This document shows positions 15,077 through 22,743 of a stretch of 29,670 nt of DNA, piece after piece. Origin of the DNA: Candidatus Aerophobota bacterium (GTDB taxonomy: Bacteria; Aerophobota; Aerophobia; Aerophobales; B47-G16); NCBI GenBank assembly GCA_003648815.1, contig QMPZ01000005.1, positions 1 through 29,670 of the forward strand, written 5' to 3'. Under the pieces are notes generated by a model, which was not told the DNA's origin, ran no database searches, and saw only the letters and a program-made list of their open reading frames with translations. Within the stretch, counting starts at the first letter, position 1; the number at the start of each line of letters is the position of its first letter. Made by a program: the position numbers and the translations under genes.

Positions 15077-17530
15077 ATGTCTCTTAGACTTCTTAAAAGA
15101 GGCTGGCTTGTCCTGATGCTTTCAGGCATAAGTTTGGCATGGTTTGCCCTGTTTAGGACAAAGCCTGTTTATAGCTGGGGTCTTCAGGAAATTATCATAG
15201 AGGCAGTTTGTCTTTTTGCCCTCATAACGGGATATGTATATATAGCAAAGTTGAAGATACGAAACCTCAGTATAGGATGGGGGCTATTTACCGCAGGGAT
15301 GCTTGTCCATCTTCTCAGTCAGTTTATATATCAGCCGAAATTCATAGGCATTGAACTTAAAGGCATCATCGCCATTATCGGCCTTATTTTGATAGTGGAC
15401 GGCTTTTACAGAACTTTTAATCGAGTAAAAGAGGCAGAGGAAAAGTACAGGATATTATTTGACAACTCTCCTGACTTCATCGCTCAAGTAGATGAGAAGG
15501 GTAGATTCTTGACCGCTAACCTTGCTATGGCTAAGAGTCTCGGTATCAAAAGGGAGGATCTTATAGGTAAGTCCCTTTTCGAGGTGATGCCAGAAGAGGT
15601 GGCAAAAAAAAGATTGAAAATGGGAAGAAGGGTCGTTGAGGAAAGAAAGATCCGGGTCTTTGAGGATTGGAGACAGGGTCGATGCTTCCATAACATATAT
15701 GTCCCCATCCCAGGACAAAGGTCCTTTCAGGTTATTGCCAGGGATATTACCTCTCAGAAGAAGACGGAGGAGCAACTTAAGGAAAGCAAGAGGAAATACA
15801 AGGTAGTTACCGATAATTCCACCAGTGGCATATATATATTTCAGGACGGAAAACTTGTCTTCGTAAACAAAGCTATGGTGTGCCTTTCGGGGTATAAGGA
15901 AGAGGAGTTGCTATCGATGAACTACCTTGACTTAGTGCATCCGAACTACAGAGATAAGCTGAAGAGAATGACGGAGCAGGCACTTACGGGCAATATCTCA
16001 GGGCTTCCCTCAAGGTTCGAGTTCAAGGCTATTAGAAAGGATGGAAAGGAAAGGTGGATAGAGGCTGCACCAGCGATCATCGAATACGAGGGAAGGCCGG
16101 CAATTCTTGGCAACATAAGGGACATTACCGAACAGAAGGAATTAGAGGAGGCGCTTAGAAAGAGCGAGAGAAGTTACCGCACTCTGGTGGAAAATATTCA
16201 GGAGGGTCTTGGAATTACTGACCCCGATGAAAACTTCGTTTTCGTGAACAATGCAGCTTGTAGCATTCTTGGATATTCCAAGGATGAGCTTGTCGGGATG
16301 AACTTGATACAGCTTGTCCCCCCACATGATCTTGAAAAGATTTTAAGAGAGACAGAAAAGAGAAAGCAGGGAAAGAAAACTATTTATGAGATTAAGATGC
16401 GCAGGAAAGATGGAAAGCTTCGCGATGTGAGAGTCTCTGCTATACCGCTTTATGGTAAAAGTGGAGCGTTTGCTGGAACCATAGGAATGTTTTGGGATAT
16501 TACCGAGCGCAAACAAGCGGAAAAAAGGATGGAAAATTTGACTCTCCTCTATAAAGAACTTGGGAAGGCGGTGAATCAGTCTGAAACCATAAATGAGTTT
16601 TCCGGAAGAATCCTGAGGATTCTGAATAATGTGATAGATTATGACATGGCTGATATATTGGTTTATGAGTCTGAAGAAAATGCTCTTGTCGAGTCCGCTC
16701 AGATAGGATACCCAAGGGAGCTCGAGGAAAGGACTATTAAACGACAAAAAGTTGAGAGGGGAGAAAGGAGAGTTGCGGCGTTTTCTGTCTTTCACAAAAA
16801 GGCTATCTATATTGACAATATGAAAGAAAATGAGCTTACACAGTATAGCCGTGATCTGGTAGAAAAATTCGACTTGAGCGAGATGTATGCAGTTCCCTTG
16901 ATGACCAGAGGAAACCTACGGGGAGTGCTTCAAGTTATCGTCAAATCAGGCAAGACCTTGTCCAAGGAAAATAGACAATTGCTCGATATCATTTCAGAGG
17001 AAATAGCTGCGGGTATCGCTAAGATTAAGGCTGAGGAGGAGCTGCGAAATATTGCCATAAGGGATTATCTTACAGGTCTTTATAATCATCGATACTTCTA
17101 CGAAAAACTTGAAGAGGAAAAGGGCAGAAACGAAAGGTACAAAGAATTTTTCTCTCTTCTTTACCTGGACATAGATGATTTTAAGGTCTACAATGATACT
17201 TACGGACACATTGAAGGAGATAAAATCTTAAAAACTTTGGGCAAGGTTCTCCGAAGATGCCTGCGGAAAATGGACTCCGCCTACAGGTACGGAGGAGATG
17301 AATTTGTAGTACTTCTTCCTCATACTTACAAGGATCAAGCTAAGAAGGTGGCTGAAAGGATACGTGAGGAGATTCGCCGCGAGCTATATCCTATCCATAA
17401 GATCACGGTGAGCATAGGGGTGGCTGACTCAAGGACAAGTGAGGATGTGATTAAGGCAGCTGACAGGGCAATGTATGAGGCAAAAAGAGAAGGTAAGGAT
17501 AGGGTAAAGGTGGCTGGAGAATCTGAATAG
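15077..17530 (+). CDS. Membrane diguanylate cyclase with three PAS domains, GAF and GGDEF
   Basis: Four membrane segments lie at about 9-27, 38-56, 65-84 and 95-113. Then come PAS1 (about 118-232), PAS2 (237-355), PAS3 (365-485) and GAF (495-650). A C-terminal GGDEF domain starts at RDYLTGLYNHRYF. The active-site motif GGDEF is intact at 739-743. An RKMD sequence at 730-733, five residues before it, matches the RxxD inhibitory site, so feedback inhibition by c-di-GMP is expected. It should make c-di-GMP from two GTP. No EAL or HD domain is attached. PAS1 is less typical than 2 and 3. At 817 residues it is the largest sensor here and is the counterpart of the HD-GYP protein at 8506. The start has GAGGAAGAGGGG just upstream. 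Confidence 0.93.
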   Translation: MSLRLLKRGWLVLMLSGISLAWFALFRTKPVYSWGLQEIIIEAVCLFALITGYVYIAKLKIRNLSIGWGLFTAGMLVHLLSQFIYQPKFIGIELKGIIAIIGLILIVDGFYRTFNRVKEAEEKYRILFDNSPDFIAQVDEKGRFLTANLAMAKSLGIKREDLIGKSLFEVMPEEVAKKRLKMGRRVVEERKIRVFEDWRQGRCFHNIYVPIPGQRSFQVIARDITSQKKTEEQLKESKRKYKVVTDNSTSGIYIFQDGKLVFVNKAMVCLSGYKEEELLSMNYLDLVHPNYRDKLKRMTEQALTGNISGLPSRFEFKAIRKDGKERWIEAAPAIIEYEGRPAILGNIRDITEQKELEEALRKSERSYRTLVENIQEGLGITDPDENFVFVNNAACSILGYSKDELVGMNLIQLVPPHDLEKILRETEKRKQGKKTIYEIKMRRKDGKLRDVRVSAIPLYGKSGAFAGTIGMFWDITERKQAEKRMENLTLLYKELGKAVNQSETINEFSGRILRILNNVIDYDMADILVYESEENALVESAQIGYPRELEERTIKRQKVERGERRVAAFSVFHKKAIYIDNMKENELTQYSRDLVEKFDLSEMYAVPLMTRGNLRGVLQVIVKSGKTLSKENRQLLDIISEEIAAGIAKIKAEEELRNIAIRDYLTGLYNHRYFYEKLEEEKGRNERYKEFFSLLYLDIDDFKVYNDTYGHIEGDKILKTLGKVLRRCLRKMDSAYRYGGDEFVVLLPHTYKDQAKKVAERIREEIRRELYPIHKITVSIGVADSRTSEDVIKAADRAMYEAKREGKDRVKVAGESE

Positions 17531-17544
17531 AAGGGAGGTTCTTT

Positions 17545-18018
17545 ATGGGTAAGGTGGTAGTCGTCATGGGTTCAAGAAAGGACGTGGAGCATTGTCGGAG
17601 GATATCCTCGGTTTTGGAAAGATTTGGCGTGGAATGTGTCTTAAGAATAGCTTCAGCACATAAAACACCTCTCAAGGTCTTAGATATAATCAAGGAATAT
17701 GAGATCGAAGAGGTGGTGTTCATCACGGTAGCGGGAAAAAGCAATGCTTTAAGTGGATTTGTAGACGCCAATACCACAAGGCCGGTTATCGCCTGTCCTC
17801 CCTATGGTGACAGGTTCACGGAGGCGGACATTTTTTCAGGGCTTAGGATGCCCTCAGGGGTTTGTCCTTTAATGGTCCTGGAACCTGAGCAGGCGGCCTT
17901 GGCGGCCTTGAAAATTCTCGGCTTGAGCAGCGAAAGGCTGAGGAAGGAAGTGGAAAAATATCAACAAAAAGACAAAAGACAGGTTGAAAGAGATGACAGA
18001 CAGATAAGGGAAAGGTAA
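17545..18018 (+). CDS. purE: N5-CAIR mutase / AIR carboxylase, PurE family
   Basis: PurE handles the carboxylation step of purine synthesis (CAIR formation). The 157-residue sequence has VVVMGSRKD near the N-terminus, IASAHKTPL (the histidine acts in catalysis), ITVAGKSNALSGFVDANTTRPVIACPP, here read as AGKSNALSGFVDANT, and DIFSGLRMPSGV. The GKSNALSGFVDANT form and the DIFS-LRMP-G block look more like class II PurE, which uses CO2 directly as AIR carboxylase. No purK is seen, which fits. The final 25 residues are highly charged and extend past the core. GAAGGGAGG lies 8 bases before the ATG. It is the last gene of the long plus-strand run, meeting the MFS-HEAT gene tail to tail with 35 bases between. 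Confidence 0.85.
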   Translation: MGKVVVVMGSRKDVEHCRRISSVLERFGVECVLRIASAHKTPLKVLDIIKEYEIEEVVFITVAGKSNALSGFVDANTTRPVIACPPYGDRFTEADIFSGLRMPSGVCPLMVLEPEQAALAALKILGLSSERLRKEVEKYQQKDKRQVERDDRQIRER

Positions 18019-18053
18019 GATGAGCGGCATAAAGGTATAATGGTCTTTGATTA

Positions 18054-20414
18054 TTAAAAGGATTTTACTTTAACTATTTGTTTTAAAGCATAAATAGATA
18101 AAAGAGCTTCCTCGAAGGAGGAAGTTTCCTCTGTACTGCTTGTAGCCAAAAGGTCCAGAAAGCAGAGGTTGACGCCCAATTTCTTGTGAAGGGAAAGAAT
18201 CTTCTCCTTTAATATCGTGTAACTTTGCTTTGATTCTTGAAGGGTGGTTTCGTCAAAATATTGTCCATCTTTTCTCCACCAGATAAAGGCGAGCTTCATG
18301 GAAAGAGAGCTTATCTTCCTTATACAAAAAGCCCACCTTTGGTTAAGATAATCCTCTTCAATTTTTTCAACCAGCTCATTTAGCTTTCTATAATACCCTT
18401 CTATTCTTATTCTTTTTTCCTCTCGTCTTATCGCTCCGGAAACTTCTTTCAATATGTGAGTTGTTCTCTGACCAAAAATTGTTAGTTCCTCATGTAAGAG
18501 TTTGTAAAATTCTCCTTCCCTTCCCAAAAAATCACCTATGCTTATGGCAAGCTGTCTTTTAAGCAGAGGAGAGTCTATCTTTTTAAAGAAGGGCAAAATC
18601 ATCCAGAGGGCTTTTGCTTCTCCTGTCTTGATGAGGGAATCCACGACAGAAGCAAATACCAGGGGGTCTTTTTCTTCCCTTAATAGTGAAGACATCAGCG
18701 ACTGAAATGTCGTTTTATCCTCCAGCTTGCTTAAGGCTCTAATTACTTCTTCTCTCGTCCATCTATCCGGATCTCTCAGGTGTTTGATTAGATAAGCAGC
18801 GCTTCTTTTATCCTTAATCCTTCCCAGAGCTTCCGCCACATAAGGCTGAATACCTGCCTCCGGTGACTCCAGTTTTTCGATTAGAGGCTTTACCGCCTCC
18901 CTGCTTCCTATTCTTCCCAGAGCGATAGCTGCCTCCCTTCTTACCTTGAGGCTCGGATCGTCTAAGGCCGAGATCAATTCACCGACGGCGAGGATATTTT
19001 TACCCTTACCTAAGGATCTTATTGCCTTTACCTTATTTTCCTCTCTTTTGCTTCGAAGAAGAATTAGGTTAGGGATTAATCTGAAAGGGTTTCCGGCGGT
19101 GATTTGTTTTATAATCAAGCCAACAGGTTTTGCTTGTCTTTCCTCTATTCTCCTTAAAAGGGGTAGGCAGCTCAAGCGCATAAACATGGAAAGAAGGAAA
19201 AGTAAATGAAGGTTTAGGAAGGTATTTCCCATAAAGGAGAGCCTGAGACCTTGAGTGAGTTGAACTATCTCTCCAGCAAGAAGAGGAGCGATGGAAGCTG
19301 CCAGACCCACCAGAGAGTTGAACACGCTGATAAAGATGGACTTGTTTTCCTTAGGAGAAAGAATTAGTAAGAGATTGGTGGAAGCAATACCTATCCCGCT
19401 GGATAATGCTCCTAAGATGGAAAACATGATCGGCAGTAAGATGAGATAATTTTGAGGAGTTACAAATAGGTACACCAGAGGATGTATACCTGTTCCCAAA
19501 AGGCAGACTAACATGACGGGCTTGTGGCCAAATCTGTCCTCCAGATATCCCCAGAATTGGGAAAAGAGGATGTTCATTCCTAAATGAAGGCTGTTCAGAA
19601 AATATATGTTAAGGTAATTCATTCTCAGGACTTTGAGAAAATATACGTTTACAAAAGGAGCCATGATGTAGACAGCAAAATTCCAGATGGTGAGAAATAG
19701 CGCGTATCTTCTAAAGTTTGGATGCTGAAAAGGTTTTTTTAACAAAGAAAGTAGCCTTACCTTCCGGGGATGGTAACTCATTCCTGGATCGGGAATGCTG
19801 CGGTGGATTAATATATCTATCTCTCCGCAGATGATGCCGATTCCAAAGAGGATGGCAAAGCCCATAAATCCACCAGTGGCATCAGTTTTAGGAAATAAAT
19901 CCAGGAATCGTGCTAAAAGTAATGAGGAAATCAGGGCCACGCTATTTACAAAGATATTTCTCTTTGCCCAGAAACTTCCTCCTTTCTCGGAGGGAATGAT
20001 ATCTGCCCACCAGGAATACCATAAAGGTACACCGATCGAGCCCAACAGGCTGGAAAGAAGAACTACTATCAGGAGAGTTTTTATACAAATCCCGGGATTA
20101 GAGCGGGCAAAAAGAAAAGGGAAAAAGACCACCGGAATCCACAAAGCCCTTTGTAAGATGGCAGCCCAAAACCATATTTTCTTTCTTTCCCCTGTCCTTT
20201 CTCCTATATAAGAGGCAAGGACTTGCACCGGATAGACCATAAGGGGAAGACTTCCGAGCAGACCTATCTGAAGGGGACTGACTCCTAACTGGAGAGCAAA
20301 ACCAGTTAAAAAAGCTCCTCCCATACAAACAAAAAAAACAAACCCAACCGAGCCGGAGAGGATGTTTTTTTTGAGAGCTCTGGATAATTCTAAGCCGGAT
20401 AGGGATTTGGACAT
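18054..20414 (-). CDS. Major facilitator superfamily transporter fused to HEAT repeats
   Basis: The first 425 or so residues form about 12 hydrophobic helices with an MFS pattern. There is a loop GERTGERKK after helix 2 and, in the second half, a similar GYLEDRFGHKPV loop. From about 457 to 660 follow HEAT or PBS-lyase-type helical repeats, such as DDPSLKVRREAAIALGRIG (485-503) and KDKRSAAYLIKHLRDPDR. The last 120 residues are a helical domain I do not recognise. The total is 786 residues, against about 400 for an ordinary MFS protein. Substrate is unknown. The ATG has only a weak purine-rich site, but a TTGACT-N16-TAAAAT promoter lies upstream. No frameshift is needed to read the fusion. Confidence 0.85.
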   Translation of the reverse strand: MSKSLSGLELSRALKKNILSGSVGFVFFVCMGGAFLTGFALQLGVSPLQIGLLGSLPLMVYPVQVLASYIGERTGERKKIWFWAAILQRALWIPVVFFPFLFARSNPGICIKTLLIVVLLSSLLGSIGVPLWYSWWADIIPSEKGGSFWAKRNIFVNSVALISSLLLARFLDLFPKTDATGGFMGFAILFGIGIICGEIDILIHRSIPDPGMSYHPRKVRLLSLLKKPFQHPNFRRYALFLTIWNFAVYIMAPFVNVYFLKVLRMNYLNIYFLNSLHLGMNILFSQFWGYLEDRFGHKPVMLVCLLGTGIHPLVYLFVTPQNYLILLPIMFSILGALSSGIGIASTNLLLILSPKENKSIFISVFNSLVGLAASIAPLLAGEIVQLTQGLRLSFMGNTFLNLHLLFLLSMFMRLSCLPLLRRIEERQAKPVGLIIKQITAGNPFRLIPNLILLRSKREENKVKAIRSLGKGKNILAVGELISALDDPSLKVRREAAIALGRIGSREAVKPLIEKLESPEAGIQPYVAEALGRIKDKRSAAYLIKHLRDPDRWTREEVIRALSKLEDKTTFQSLMSSLLREEKDPLVFASVVDSLIKTGEAKALWMILPFFKKIDSPLLKRQLAISIGDFLGREGEFYKLLHEELTIFGQRTTHILKEVSGAIRREEKRIRIEGYYRKLNELVEKIEEDYLNQRWAFCIRKISSLSMKLAFIWWRKDGQYFDETTLQESKQSYTILKEKILSLHKKLGVNLCFLDLLATSSTEETSSFEEALLSIYALKQIVKVKSF

Positions 20415-20451
20415 AAGCTTTTTCTTTTGTGCTTTTATAAAATTGAGCTAC

Positions 20452-20479
20452 ATTTTACTTATTGTTTTCTGTAAGTCAA
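20452..20479 (-). promoter_or_regulatory. Predicted promoter for the MFS-HEAT gene
   Basis: On the minus strand TTGACT (20474-20479) and TAAAAT (20452-20457) are 16 bases apart, about 38 bases before the start codon at 20414. It lies in the 177-base gap after rubrerythrin, so the MFS-HEAT gene can be transcribed on its own. Confidence 0.5.
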
Positions 20480-20591
20480 GAAGGCAAATTATCCAGGTTA
20501 AAACCTTCAGTCCAGGCTCCCAAATTGTTCAGGCTTTCCGCCTTTTTCTTACCAAGAAAGTTACTTTTTGGTGGAAGACATGCTCATATCT

Positions 20592-21167
20592 TTAATAGTT
20601 CTCGCTCAACAGCTCAAAATATGCTTTCGGATGCGCACAAGCCGGACATCTCTCAGGTGCCTCGAGGCCTTCGTGGACATATCCACAGTTCCTACATTTC
20701 CATCTTACGAGTTTTTCTCGTTTGAAAACTCTGTCCTTCTCAATGTTCTCAAGTAAGGCTAGAAATCTTTTCTCGTGTTGCTTTTCCGCAACCGCTATTG
20801 CCCTGAATGCTGCTGCTATATCTGAAAAACCTTCCTCTTCAGCTGTGCGTGCAAACTCAGGATACATCTTTGTATGCTCATAATTTTCTCCAGCAGCAGA
20901 TGCTTTGAGATTTTTCTTCGTATCTGCGATCACACCTGCAGGATAAGAAGCCGTGATCTTTACCTCACCCCCTTCCAAGAACTTGAAGAGTCTTTTGGCG
21001 TGTTCTTTTTCATTGTCGGCGGTCTCGATGAAGATAGCAGATATCTGCTCATAACCTTCTTTCTTTGCCTGTGACGCAAAGTAGGTATAGCGGTTCCTTG
21101 CCTGCGACTCTCCTGCGAAAGCTACAAGGAGGTTCTTCTCGGTGTTCGTTCCTTTAATACTTTTCAT
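20592..21167 (-). CDS. rbr: Rubrerythrin
   Basis: Rubrerythrin is a cytoplasmic non-heme iron peroxidase that removes hydrogen peroxide in anaerobes. The four-helix diiron domain has the ligand motifs NLLVAFAGESQARNRYTYFA (seen as AFAGESQARNRYTYF), DNEKEHAKRLF, and EKQHEKRF; GENYEHTKMYPEFARTAEEE gives the third helix. A rubredoxin domain ends the protein with two Cys-x2-Cys pairs (WKCRNCGYVHEG and PERCPACAHPKAYFE). Length is 191 residues. The start is the ATG at 21167 because AAGGAGGTG is 7 bases before it; an upstream in-frame ATG at 21227 has no such site. The nitroreductase gene lies 73 bases upstream on the same strand, so both may be one operon for redox stress. Confidence 0.96.
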   Translation of the reverse strand: MKSIKGTNTEKNLLVAFAGESQARNRYTYFASQAKKEGYEQISAIFIETADNEKEHAKRLFKFLEGGEVKITASYPAGVIADTKKNLKASAAGENYEHTKMYPEFARTAEEEGFSDIAAAFRAIAVAEKQHEKRFLALLENIEKDRVFKREKLVRWKCRNCGYVHEGLEAPERCPACAHPKAYFELLSENY

Positions 21168-21240
21168 TTTTTTCACCTCCTTCTTTGGTCTATGTCCGGT
21201 CACTTCAATCTTATAATACCTTTTCATCTCATAACTACTT

Positions 21241-21819
21241 CTAAGATGTAATTACATTTCTGTGAAGTATATCATTTAGTCTTCTCTTGGGTACATGAAG
21301 CACGCCAGAGCTGTCCTTCCAGTATTTGACGGATCCTTTAAATGGTTCCTCTACCGGGCTTTCGTTGGGATATCCTAAGGCAATCACCAGATCAATTATG
21401 TATTTTTCAGGGATGCTCAAGTTTTGTCTTAATAGTCCTCTGTCCACTGCCCCAAAACAGCAAGAGCCAATGCCTTCTTCAAGAGCTGTCAAGATTATGT
21501 TTTCCGCAGCAAAGCCAACATCATGCTCAAATCCCTTATCCTTTACTTCCTTGTTAACTAATATGATTATATAAGCTTTTGGCCACTCAGACCTTGAAGG
21601 TCTTCCATCACTGATATATCCTGCCCAGTGCAAGGTGCTAAAGACCTTATCTAAGAGCTCTTCCTTGTCTACGATGAGGTACTCACATGGCTGCATGTTC
21701 GCTGCAGAGGGAGCAAGTCTTGCTGCATTCACGCACCTCTCTAATATCTCATAAGGAACCTTTTTTTGTTTAAAACGCCTGATCGTCCTTCTTTTTAATA
21801 TCGTCTCATAAACTTTCAT
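21241..21819 (-). CDS. Nitroreductase-family FMN oxidoreductase
   Basis: The N-terminus (YETILKRRTIRRFKQKKVP) carries the R-R-T-I-R-R-F pattern that binds FMN phosphate, followed by AARLAPSAANMQPCEYLIV, seen here as RLAPSAANMQP. Further on, FAAENIILTALEEGIGSCCFG is the second flavin-contact region. At 192 residues it is a small single-domain member. Substrate is not predictable; such proteins reduce nitro compounds, quinones or other acceptors with NAD(P)H. AAAGGAGGG lies 6 bases before the ATG, and a divergent promoter (21863-21891) precedes it. It probably leads a transcript with rubrerythrin. Confidence 0.9.
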   Translation of the reverse strand: MKVYETILKRRTIRRFKQKKVPYEILERCVNAARLAPSAANMQPCEYLIVDKEELLDKVFSTLHWAGYISDGRPSRSEWPKAYIIILVNKEVKDKGFEHDVGFAAENIILTALEEGIGSCCFGAVDRGLLRQNLSIPEKYIIDLVIALGYPNESPVEEPFKGSVKYWKDSSGVLHVPKRRLNDILHRNVITS

Positions 21820-21862
21820 CCTTTACCCTCCTTTAAAATTTTGCTTTTCAGCGCTATGAACG

Positions 21863-21891
21863 ATTATTTCATAACTTAGCCAGTTCGTCAA
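21863..21891 (-). promoter_or_regulatory. Divergent promoter toward nitroreductase
   Basis: On the minus strand TTGACG (21886-21891) and AATAAT (21863-21868) are 17 bases apart, about 44 bases before the nitroreductase ATG. Its -35 box lies 3 bases from that of the Nif3 promoter, so the two are back to back. Confidence 0.5.
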
Positions 21892-21894
21892 GAG

Positions 21895-21923
21895 TTGAAA
21901 TATCTGGATTTCTTTGATATTAT
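21895..21923 (+). promoter_or_regulatory. Divergent promoter toward the Nif3-like gene
   Basis: TTGAAA (21895-21900) and TATTAT (21918-21923) are 17 bases apart, with TGA just before the -10 box as in extended -10 promoters. Transcription would start near 21930, about 23 bases before the ATG. Confidence 0.65.
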
Positions 21924-21952
21924 AGATAAAATTTAGAGCAGGAGGTAAGTTC

Positions 21953-22705
21953 ATGAAGACAAGACAGTTGAGCAGTTACTTGGATGAGCTGTTGAACATT
22001 GAAAAGGTCAAGGACAAAAGCCTTAATGGCTTGGTGGTGGACAGAGAAGGGGAGGTAAATAAGGTAGGCCTGGCCGTGGATGCCTGCCTGGACGCATTTA
22101 AAAAAGCAAACGATGTAGGTGTGGACTTTTTATTTGTCCATCATGGGATATGGTGGGGAGAACCTGTTCCCTTACGTGGATGTATCCTCAACAAGATCAA
22201 GTTTCTCCTTGAGAAAAACATAGCCCTTTACGTAGCTCATCTTCCCTTGGATGTTCATCCTGAATTTGGCAACAACGTCCAGTTAGCTAAATTACTTGGC
22301 TGGTCAATAAGGGGGGACTTTGGTAGATATGGCGAGATGTTCCTGGGGAAAGAAGTTATCTTTGAGCCTCCCCTTAAATTAGAAAGAATTACAAAGGATT
22401 TAAGGGAGAAGTTGGGACTGGACCCCATCGTCTGGAAGTTCGGTTCTGAAGAGGTCAGACGATTAGGTTATGTTTGCGGTGGAGGGATTGAACTTCTACC
22501 TCAAGCTATTGAGGAAAACTTAGATGCTTATCTAACCGGTGAGCCAAAACATAGCTACTACTGGATGGCCAGGGAGGAGAAAATCAACGTAATATTTGTC
22601 GGGCATTATATCAGTGAAACTTTTGGGGTCAAAGCAATAGGAAAGCATCTGAAGGATAAATTTGGGTTAAAGACAGAGTTTTTCCATCTTCCCACCGGAT
22701 ATTGA
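21953..22705 (+). CDS. Nif3-like dinuclear metal centre protein (DUF34)
   Basis: This is the widespread Nif3/YbgI/YqfO family, often labelled GTP cyclohydrolase 1 type 2, whose true role is still unclear. Metal ligands appear in FLFVHHGIWWG, AHLPLDVHPEFGNNVQLA, LTGEPKHSYYWMA, and VGHYISETFGV, in family order. The 250-residue length is that of the simple form with no inserted PII-like domain. GCAGGAGGT lies 7 bases before the ATG. It has its own divergent promoter and is a single gene, since clpB converges on it 38 bases downstream. Confidence 0.93.
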   Translation: MKTRQLSSYLDELLNIEKVKDKSLNGLVVDREGEVNKVGLAVDACLDAFKKANDVGVDFLFVHHGIWWGEPVPLRGCILNKIKFLLEKNIALYVAHLPLDVHPEFGNNVQLAKLLGWSIRGDFGRYGEMFLGKEVIFEPPLKLERITKDLREKLGLDPIVWKFGSEEVRRLGYVCGGGIELLPQAIEENLDAYLTGEPKHSYYWMAREEKINVIFVGHYISETFGVKAIGKHLKDKFGLKTEFFHLPTGY

Positions 22706-22743
22706 CTGAGGTGGGGAGGTAAAATGATGTATAACGGGGCGTC

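Noticed and set aside
20362..20756. Overlapping plus-strand ORFs around the rubrerythrin to MFS-HEAT gap
   Set aside because: They run opposite to rubrerythrin and have low-complexity, family-free translations; the gap is better explained as a promoter region.
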